Below the pieces are notes generated by a model that worked only from the letters and a program-made list of their open reading frames with translations, made no database searches and was not told the DNA's origin. A stretch of DNA of 6,086 nucleotides, from the NCBI GenBank assembly GCA_031261145.1, contig JAISJX010000305.1, positions 1 through 6,086 on the forward strand, written 5' to 3'. Below are positions 1 to 6,086 of the stretch, piece after piece (the first letter of the stretch is position 1; each line of letters starts with the position of its first letter). The translations under genes and the position numbers were made by a program. The stretch is from Tannerella sp. (GTDB lineage: Bacteria > Bacteroidota > Bacteroidia > Bacteroidales > Tannerellaceae).

Positions 1-3000
1 TCATTCGTGCAGAAAAGATTAACCCAACCACGATAGATGTGTTGCTTTCCGACAATCAGCGGATGACCATCGACTTCTACGGTGAAAATATATTCCGGAT
101 TTTCCAAGATAATTCGGGCGGAATCATACGAGATCCCGAAGCAAAACCGGAAGCGAAAATCTTAGTCGATGCCCCCAGAGCCTCCGTCTCAAAATTAGAT
201 TTGAACGACGATAACGACTTCATTTCCATCACAACCGGAAAGGTTCTTATTCAGTTGGATAAGAGAACAACGCTTCTGAAAGTGATTAATTTGGAGACGA
301 ATATCATCGCATTGGAAGAAGCGGCCCCCATTCTTTTTGAACAGGGAAAAGCGACTTTGACGCTCAAAGAAAATCCACAGGAATATTTTTATGGCGGCGG
401 CGTTCAGAACGGGCGTTTTTCCCACAAAGGCAAAGTGATTGCCATTGAAAACCAGAATAGTTGGACTGACGGCGGAGTGGCCTCCCCTACCCCTTTTTAT
501 TGGTCAACCAGCGGATACGCCCTGATGTGGCACACGTTCAAAAAAGGACGCTACGACTTCGGGGCATCCGAAAAAGGTTTAGTGAAAATCCTTCATACAA
601 CCGGCTATATGGACGTCTTTTTTATGATTAACGACGGAGCGGCAGCCCTTTTAAACGACTTTTATCAACTGACCGGAAATCCGGTTCTACTGCCCAAATT
701 CGGATTCTATCAAGGTCACCTGAATGCTTACAACCGGGACTATTGGGCCGAAGACACGACCGGCATTCTGTTTGAAGACGGCAAACGCTACAAAGAAAGC
801 CAAAAAGACAACGTCGGTACGAAGGAATCGCTGAACGGAGAGAAAAATAACTATCAGTTTTCAGCCCGCGCCGTCATCGACCGCTACAAAAACAACGATA
901 TGCCCTTTGGCTGGATTTTGCCCAATGACGGTTACGGCGCAGGTTACGGACAAACGGAAACCTTGGACGGGAATATTCAGAACCTGAAAGATTTAGCCGG
1001 TTACGCCCATCAGAATGGCGTGGAAATCGGTTTATGGACGCAATCCGATCTGCATCCGAAACCGGAGATAAGCGCCCTGTTACAGCGGGATATTATCAAG
1101 GAAGTCCGGGACGCCGGAGTGCGCGTACTGAAAACAGACGTCGCCTGGGTAGGCCGCGGCTATTCGTTCGGACTGAACGGCATCGCCGATGTCGCCGGCA
1201 TTATGACCTACTATGGCAATAACAGCCGCCCCTTTATCATCTCCCTGGACGGTTGGGCGGGTACACAACGTTATGCCGGAGTCTGGACTGGCGACCAAAC
1301 CGGCGGTTTGTGGGAATACATCCGTTTCCACATCCCGACTTACATTGGTTCGGGACTGTCGGGACAGCCCAATATCACATCCGACATGGATGGCATTTAC
1401 GGCGGCAAAAACCCGGTTATCAATACGCGGGATTTTCAATGGAAAACTTTTAGTCCCATGCAATTAAATATGGACGGCTGGGGCTACAACGAAAAATACC
1501 CGCACGCCTTAGGCGAACCGGCTACGAGTATCAACCGCTGGTATTTGAAACTGAAATCCGCGCTAATGCCTTATACATACAGCATTGCCAGAGAAGCCAT
1601 GGACGGGCTGCCCATGATCCGGGCTATGTTTTTGGAATACCCAAATCCTTTTACCCTCGGAAAAGCGACCCAATACCAGTTTTTGTACGGGCCGAACTTC
1701 TTAGTTGCACCCATTTACCGGACCACCAAATCCGACGAACAGGGCAACGACATCCGCAACGGGATTTACTTGCCCGAAGGCGACTGGATAGACTATTTCA
1801 CCGGCGATACATACAAAGGTAACTTCATCATTAACAACTTTGCAGCGCCGCTATGGAAACTGCCCGTATTTGTGAAAGCTGGAGCGATTATCCCCATGAC
1901 TAATACGAACAATAACGTTTCCGAAATCAATAAAAACATCCGTACCTACGATATTTATCCTTATAAGCACAGTGAATTTACCGAGTATGACGATGACGGG
2001 ATTTCCGAAGAATACCGCTTGAACAGATGCGCTACAACCCTTATTGAATCCGATGTGGATGCAAAAAACACAGTCACCGTAACCATCCATCCCACGCAAG
2101 GCGATTTCACCGGATTTGTCCCCGAAAAAGCGACCGAATTAAGAATCAACGTAACCGCAAAACCCAGGAAAGTATCCGCCAAAACAGGAAACAAACAAGT
2201 GGCATTGACCGAAGTCCATTCGACTGCCGAATTTCGGGATAAAGAAAATGTATTCTTCTACGATACAACCCCCGACATTATTTCATTTGTAACCAAAGGA
2301 AGCTTGTTTGAAAACGAAATCAACCCCAAAAACCCGCAACTTTCAGTAAAATTAGCCCCCACAGACATCCGTCTGGCTAAGACAACGGTCAGCATCGAAG
2401 GATTCGTTTTCAACTCAGCCGATAAAATACGCAACACCTCCGGCGCTCTAACCGCCCCGAAGAACGTGCAAATCAGCGCCGGCGACGCCAAAGCCTACAC
2501 CCTGAAACCTGCATGGGACAAGGTCGAGAACGCCGATTTTTACGAAATCGACTTGGACGGGATGCGCTATACCACCATCAAAGACACCGAATTACTCTTT
2601 GAAAACCTGAATGCCGAAACCGCCTATTCATTTCAACTCCGCGCCGGGAACAAAGACGGATATTCCGATTGGACAACGTTCAGCGGCGCCACCGCTTCCG
2701 ACCCCTTAGAATTTGCCATCCGGGGAATCAACGGAACCACTACATCCATCCATCAAACCGGCTATGCCGTGAGATACCTTTTCGACTTCGACGAAAGCAA
2801 TATGTGGCACACCCGATGGGATACCACCTACACCTCGTTCGACATCATGATGAATCTGAGAACCATCAACCATTTGGATAAGATTCAGTATCTGCCCCGC
2901 CTCGGAAGCGGAAACGGCACATTGTTGCAGGGAAGCGTAGCCTACAGCAACGACCGCGAAAAATGGACGGAAGCCGGTTCGTTTGAATGGCTCAAAAACG

Positions 3001-3725
3001 ACGATGCCAAAGAATTTACTTTTGCCGGACAACCGGCCGCCCGGTATGTCAGGATAACCGTCACAAAAGGCGCCGGGGGCTTCGGTTCCGGTCGCGAACT
3101 GTACGTATTCAGAGCGCCCGGCACGGACAGCTATCTGCCCGGCGACATCAACCACGACCGGTTAGTAGATCGTAACGATTTCACAGCCTACATCAATTAT
3201 ACCGGATTGCGACAGGGAGACGCCGATTTTGAAGGCCACATCAGCAAAGGCGATATTAACCAAAACGGCCTGATTGACGCTTACGATATTTCAGTCGTAG
3301 CCACCCAGCTCGGAGATGGAGCCGGCCGGCGGAGAATCGAAAAAACAAATGGGAAAATGGAACTTAGCGTCTCCCAACAGACCTGCGACAAAGATGAACT
3401 CATCGAAGTCCGGGTCAAAGGGATAAACCTTCATTCCGTCAATGCGTTCAGTTTCGCCCTGCCTTACAATCCTCAGGATTACGAATTTGTCGGCATAGAA
3501 CCGCTCAATACCAAAGCGATGGAGAATCTGACAAACAACCGCCTGCATACCGGCGGACAAACAGCCCTGTATCCGACTTTCGTCAATGTGGGAGAAAAAG
3601 AATATCTCGAAGGGACGCTTGACCTGTTTATTATCAAACTGAAAGCCAAAAACAAAGTGAAATTCGATTTGAAAATAACAGACGGATTATTAGTGGATAA
3701 GGATTTGAATACGCAGGAATTTTAG
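1..3725 (+). CDS. Modular GH31 glycoside hydrolase with FN3, CBM32, dockerin and cohesin-like domains; 5' partial
   Basis: The frame is open from base 3 to the TAG at 3723-3725. The GTG at 39 is internal, because the residues before it (IRAEKINPTTID) run smoothly into the beta-sandwich; signal peptide and start lie outside. Residues are numbered from the codon at 39. N-terminal beta-sandwich about 1-215; GH31 barrel about 216-540, beginning LPKFGFYQGH; C-terminal sheets to about 620; DUF5110-like about 634-710; FN3 about 806-886; CBM32/F5-8C about 888-1026; dockerin 1035-1092 with two Ca-binding loops; cohesin-like about 1105-1228. The likely nucleophile is D367 in LKTDVAWVG and the likely acid/base is D419 in RYAGVWTGDQ. 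The first motif departs from the WxDMNE of alpha-glucosidases and fits, from memory, GH31 alpha-N-acetylgalactosaminidases (GH31_18), which remove GalNAc from O-glycans. Family assignment is strong; substrate is inference. No type IX secretion C-terminal domain is evident. Probably exported and co-transcribed with the next gene. Confidence 0.93.
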   Translation, partial: IRAEKINPTTIDVLLSDNQRMTIDFYGENIFRIFQDNSGGIIRDPEAKPEAKILVDAPRASVSKLDLNDDNDFISITTGKVLIQLDKRTTLLKVINLETNIIALEEAAPILFEQGKATLTLKENPQEYFYGGGVQNGRFSHKGKVIAIENQNSWTDGGVASPTPFYWSTSGYALMWHTFKKGRYDFGASEKGLVKILHTTGYMDVFFMINDGAAALLNDFYQLTGNPVLLPKFGFYQGHLNAYNRDYWAEDTTGILFEDGKRYKESQKDNVGTKESLNGEKNNYQFSARAVIDRYKNNDMPFGWILPNDGYGAGYGQTETLDGNIQNLKDLAGYAHQNGVEIGLWTQSDLHPKPEISALLQRDIIKEVRDAGVRVLKTDVAWVGRGYSFGLNGIADVAGIMTYYGNNSRPFIISLDGWAGTQRYAGVWTGDQTGGLWEYIRFHIPTYIGSGLSGQPNITSDMDGIYGGKNPVINTRDFQWKTFSPMQLNMDGWGYNEKYPHALGEPATSINRWYLKLKSALMPYTYSIAREAMDGLPMIRAMFLEYPNPFTLGKATQYQFLYGPNFLVAPIYRTTKSDEQGNDIRNGIYLPEGDWIDYFTGDTYKGNFIINNFAAPLWKLPVFVKAGAIIPMTNTNNNVSEINKNIRTYDIYPYKHSEFTEYDDDGISEEYRLNRCATTLIESDVDAKNTVTVTIHPTQGDFTGFVPEKATELRINVTAKPRKVSAKTGNKQVALTEVHSTAEFRDKENVFFYDTTPDIISFVTKGSLFENEINPKNPQLSVKLAPTDIRLAKTTVSIEGFVFNSADKIRNTSGALTAPKNVQISAGDAKAYTLKPAWDKVENADFYEIDLDGMRYTTIKDTELLFENLNAETAYSFQLRAGNKDGYSDWTTFSGATASDPLEFAIRGINGTTTSIHQTGYAVRYLFDFDESNMWHTRWDTTYTSFDIMMNLRTINHLDKIQYLPRLGSGNGTLLQGSVAYSNDREKWTEAGSFEWLKNDDAKEFTFAGQPAARYVRITVTKGAGGFGSGRELYVFRAPGTDSYLPGDINHDRLVDRNDFTAYINYTGLRQGDADFEGHISKGDINQNGLIDAYDISVVATQLGDGAGRRRIEKTNGKMELSVSQQTCDKDELIEVRVKGINLHSVNAFSFALPYNPQDYEFVGIEPLNTKAMENLTNNRLHTGGQTALYPTFVNVGEKEYLEGTLDLFIIKLKAKNKVKFDLKITDGLLVDKDLNTQEF

Positions 3726-3739
3726 CTCTTATGAAGAGC
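3725..3739 (+). promoter_or_regulatory. Perfect 6-bp inverted repeat with the downstream start codon as its loop
   Basis: GCTCTT-ATG-AAGAGC is a perfect 6-bp inverted repeat whose three central bases are the start codon of the DUF3667-like gene. Its first base is the last base of the GH31 stop codon. The only Shine-Dalgarno-like sequence is AGGA at 3715-3718, 12 bases before the ATG, which is farther than ideal. In mRNA the hairpin could hide the start until ribosomes finishing the GH31 gene open it, which would couple translation of the two genes. The repeat is seen directly; the regulatory role is speculative, a three-base loop is tight, and the match could be chance. Confidence 0.3.
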
Positions 3740-4687
3740 ATAAAACGTAAATACGCTCCGGTTCACGCCGTTTGTCGGAATTGCGGAACAGAACTGCACT
3801 CCCGCTATTGCCATAATTGCGGGCAAGACCTGTTTGCCGGTTCATACCGGACGGTAAAGGATTTGATTGTAAACGCTTTCATAAATGTATTCAATTTAGA
3901 TAATAAACTTTTAGTTACGCTCAAATACCTGTTTTTTTACCCCGGCAAACTGTCCGCTGAATATACGGGAGGACGAATTGTCCGTTACGTTCATCCCTCC
4001 AAACTGTTCTGGGTTGCTTCGATTCTCTTTATTGCCGTATTAACCATCCAACTAAGCCAGCACATCGGAACGAAGAAAAAAGAAATGGCAAAAGAAGTCG
4101 TCAAGAATCTCAATATCAAAAAAACGTCATCCAGTGTTGATGATATTTTAACTATTATAAACAAGAAAAAAACAACTGATAAACGCCCGGTAGAAAAAAA
4201 CGCCGGTACAAAGAAAATCGCATCAACAGTGGAGATAAACGGAGATTCGGACAATACGAATGAGCTTTTTGATCATATAGATGGGATGAATTTATTGAGC
4301 TATTTTTCAACCTATTCCCCTTACATTGTTTTTCTCCTGATGCCATTCTTTGCGCTTCTATTATGCGTATTCTTTCGTAAACATCAACGGGCGTATGTGG
4401 ATCATCTTACCTTTGCAATCCATTTTCACTCTTTCCTGTTTTTGTTCTATACGATTCTGATGTTAACAAGTTTAATTCCACATATTCCGCCATTCTATTC
4501 ATCCGGCTGGCTCACTCTGGCTGTTCCTTTTTTGTATTTCACGATAGCCGCGTATGTTTTTTACCATCCCAAATTATGGACTTTGGCCTGGAAAATCTTC
4601 TGGTTGACCCTCATTTACTTTATAGGAATACTGATAGTATTGATATCAATTTTAGCAATTGCTGTGAAGTTATACGTGATTGAGTAA
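3731..4687 (+). CDS. DUF3667-like membrane protein with N-terminal zinc ribbon
   Basis: A complete 318-residue protein of unknown function. The N-terminus carries two CxxC knuckles, C15-R-N-C18 and C27-H-N-C30, followed by GQ; this is a zinc-ribbon layout. Next comes a conserved-looking stretch (about 40-90, including YPGKLSAEYTGGR) typical, from memory, of Bacteroidota DUF3667 proteins. Hydrophobic segments lie at about 91-109, 197-216, 227-249, 259-277 and 284-313, so it should sit in the inner membrane with the zinc ribbon probably cytoplasmic. Between the first and second segments, residues about 112-182 form a hydrophilic, lysine-rich loop. There is no signal peptide. The ATG at 3731 is the only sensible start: it lies 5 bases after the GH31 stop and just before the cysteine motif. 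The gene looks more AT-rich than its neighbours. Its function and any link to glycan breakdown are unknown. Confidence 0.85.
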   Translation: MKSIKRKYAPVHAVCRNCGTELHSRYCHNCGQDLFAGSYRTVKDLIVNAFINVFNLDNKLLVTLKYLFFYPGKLSAEYTGGRIVRYVHPSKLFWVASILFIAVLTIQLSQHIGTKKKEMAKEVVKNLNIKKTSSSVDDILTIINKKKTTDKRPVEKNAGTKKIASTVEINGDSDNTNELFDHIDGMNLLSYFSTYSPYIVFLLMPFFALLLCVFFRKHQRAYVDHLTFAIHFHSFLFLFYTILMLTSLIPHIPPFYSSGWLTLAVPFLYFTIAAYVFYHPKLWTLAWKIFWLTLIYFIGILIVLISILAIAVKLYVIE

Positions 4688-4787
4688 AAAAACTACGCTC
4701 GTACTAAAGCCGCTTATTAAGATTGGTAACGTCATTGGCCGGTGAAACAATACGAATCCACTAAATCGCAGTTCAGACAGTATCTTT
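4688..4787. other. Intergenic gap between convergent genes
   Basis: This 100-base gap separates the end of the DUF3667-like gene from the end of the minus-strand TPR-like gene. Both transcripts should end here. I looked for a GC-rich hairpin followed by a T run on each strand and found none that convinces. The nearest candidate is a 3-bp stem (TAC/GTA) beside the A7 run at 4686-4692, read on the minus strand, which is too weak. No small ORF, tRNA or repeat is visible. Confidence 0.6.
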
Positions 4788-6086
4788 TTATTTTACCATA
4801 CCCAGAAAATACCGGATCCCCGGACATTCATACATCCTGTATGTCTTCGTATTACCATACTGTGTCGCAAACCTGTTTCCATACATAACGGCGGCTTTTT
4901 TATCCGAATCTGCGGACAGGTACTCATAGCGGTTTTTGTGTATCATATAGAGCATTACGGAGGCGTAGGCCCGCTGTTCGTCGGTGGGCGATGCGGCAAG
5001 CGCTTTCTCGAAACAGGTGCGGGCGATGGCGGAGGTCATGTAATCGCGCATCCATTGGGGCAGACAGTCGGTTTTGGTGTAATACAGGTCGGAGACCGAC
5101 CAGCCGTAGCGGGTCATCATCCACGCATTGCCAAAGTAGGACGTGTTGAAATACGCATTGCCTAATTGAATGTAAGAATCCGCTTTTTTATCGGTTTCCG
5201 CCTGCTTTTGCAGGTGAATAAGCTGTTTTACAAACTCGGCCTTATTGAACTTGTAGTCGAACTCCCGGTCAAGGTCTTTTCCCAACCCTTTGGGGACAAA
5301 CGGGTCTTCGTTCAGGTAATCGGCAGACGAGAGGCCGTTCCGGCTCTGCCAGAAATCTCCGGGCATGGACGCAAACGTTTCGTAAGCCGTCTGCAAATCA
5401 TTGTTGCGGAAAGCAAGCGTGCCCTTCAAATCCCTGTAAACATCGACCGAAGCCAGCGGCTGGTCAAGCAAATAGGTTTCAAATGCCGTCCGGTTTTTCT
5501 TCTGCAACAGCGTTATCAGCCTATCGACATCGGCAACCGTCGAATTGAACTCAAAATAAGCGATTGACGGATAAGCATATTCCTGATAAGACACCTTATA
5601 CCCATAATCTTCGTCGTCCTCCGCATCGTTTGAACGGGAACGATAGTCGTTTGATTTCAATTGCAACAGATTGGCATATACGCGCTCATTCTTTTTGTGA
5701 TACTCGTTGGCCAGCGACAAGGTGAGCGTATAGAGCATCTGGCAGTTATCGTAACCGGGTTCGGAAATCCGCTCCAAATCGGCGATATTTTCCGGAAACG
5801 TCTCCTGGAACGACTTCGACTGTATGTCCTGCGTTTTAATCGCCAGCCATACGGTTTCTAATTTTTGTTGCAAACGAATCGTCGGATTTGCTTTTTCGGA
5901 CACCATCGCCAGATACTTGCGGGCATCCGGCGCATTCTCCTGCAAGAGCGAAAGATGAGCCAGGCTGACGGCATAAAAATCCTTCGTTTCGCCGCCCATG
6001 CGGGGAAGAAGTTTGGCGAGGAACGACTTCAGTTGGTCTAAATAGGCCCTGTCCGCTGCCAGATTTTCCGCACGGAAGTGATCGTC
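4788..6086 (-). CDS. Uncharacterised helical, TPR-like protein; 5' partial
   Basis: The minus-strand frame runs from the right edge of the window to a TAA at 4788-4790, giving 432 visible residues. The ATG at 5997-5999 is probably internal, since the 29 codons upstream (including RAENLAADRAYLDQ) are open and read like the same helical protein. The true start lies outside. The sequence is almost wholly amphipathic helix with alternating small and aromatic residues, as in TPR or related alpha-solenoids. The best repeat-like pieces are ADSYIQLGNAYFN (5145-5183) and ARTCFEKALAASP a little further on. An acidic patch, NDAEDDEDYG, lies at 5601-5630 and is probably a loop. An aromatic-rich block (GNAWMMTRYGW) follows the first repeat-like piece. 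No catalytic motif or membrane segment is visible. I do not recognise the family; a scaffold or protein-interaction role is a guess from the fold. It is convergent with, and transcribed apart from, the GH31 and DUF3667 genes. Confidence 0.8.
   Translation of the reverse strand, partial: DDHFRAENLAADRAYLDQLKSFLAKLLPRMGGETKDFYAVSLAHLSLLQENAPDARKYLAMVSEKANPTIRLQQKLETVWLAIKTQDIQSKSFQETFPENIADLERISEPGYDNCQMLYTLTLSLANEYHKKNERVYANLLQLKSNDYRSRSNDAEDDEDYGYKVSYQEYAYPSIAYFEFNSTVADVDRLITLLQKKNRTAFETYLLDQPLASVDVYRDLKGTLAFRNNDLQTAYETFASMPGDFWQSRNGLSSADYLNEDPFVPKGLGKDLDREFDYKFNKAEFVKQLIHLQKQAETDKKADSYIQLGNAYFNTSYFGNAWMMTRYGWSVSDLYYTKTDCLPQWMRDYMTSAIARTCFEKALAASPTDEQRAYASVMLYMIHKNRYEYLSADSDKKAAVMYGNRFATQYGNTKTYRMYECPGIRYFLGMVK

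Noticed and set aside
39..41. GTG as the start of the GH31 gene
   Set aside because: The frame is open to the window edge, the upstream residues look like continuous protein, and an exported enzyme should have a signal peptide, which is missing here.
1080..1463. 127-codon minus-strand open frame opposite the GH31 catalytic region
   Set aside because: It sits opposite the catalytic motifs of the GH31 barrel and has no recognisable features.
2706..3155. 149-codon minus-strand open frame opposite the CBM32 region
   Set aside because: It lies wholly opposite clear FN3/CBM32/dockerin coding sequence and its translation shows no recognisable domain; it is a shadow frame.
4685..4703. Possible minus-strand terminator: TAC/GTA stem followed by a T7 run
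   Set aside because: The stem is only 3 bp with a 4-base loop, too weak for an intrinsic terminator; the T run alone is not enough.
5166..5567. 133-codon plus-strand open frame opposite the TPR-like gene
   Set aside because: The minus-strand frame is much longer and has coherent helical-repeat character; this one looks like its complement.
5997..5999. ATG as the start of the minus-strand gene
   Set aside because: Twenty-nine further codons upstream are open and look like the same helical protein, so the gene most likely continues past the window.

Overview
The window reads as a piece of a Bacteroidales-type chromosome (phylum Bacteroidota), probably from a gut or other host-associated anaerobe. 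The evidence is a large modular glycoside hydrolase, a DUF3667-type zinc-ribbon membrane protein (a family seen mostly in Bacteroidota), weak Shine-Dalgarno signals and moderate GC content. The genus cannot be fixed from the sequence alone. I see no tRNA or rRNA gene, CRISPR array, insertion sequence or attachment site.

Layout. (1) Bases 1-3725, plus strand: the 3' part of a very large secreted-type GH31 enzyme. It carries, in order, an N-terminal beta-sandwich, a GH31 barrel, a DUF5110-like domain, an FN3 domain, a CBM32/F5-8C domain, a dockerin and a C-terminal cohesin-like domain. Its frame is open to the left edge, so the true start and any signal peptide lie outside. (2) Bases 3731-4687, plus strand: a complete DUF3667-like protein with an N-terminal four-cysteine zinc ribbon and several membrane segments. 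It starts 5 bases after the GH31 stop, so the two are probably co-transcribed. (3) Bases 4688-4787: a short gap between convergent genes, with no convincing terminator. (4) Bases 4788-6086, minus strand: the C-terminal 432 residues of an uncharacterised, mostly helical TPR-like protein whose frame is open to the right edge.

How the genes may work together. The GH31 active-site motifs differ from those of classical alpha-glucosidases. Together with the CBM32 they suggest an alpha-N-acetylgalactosaminidase-like enzyme (the GH31_18 type) acting on host O-glycans. The dockerin followed by a cohesin suggests the enzyme can join a non-cellulosomal multi-enzyme assembly, as described for mucin-degrading hydrolases of Clostridium perfringens. 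The DUF3667 protein has no known role. The convergent TPR-like gene belongs to a separate transcription unit. The most interesting parts are the dockerin-cohesin tail and the unusual GH31 catalytic motif. The functional reading is inference, since no search could be run.
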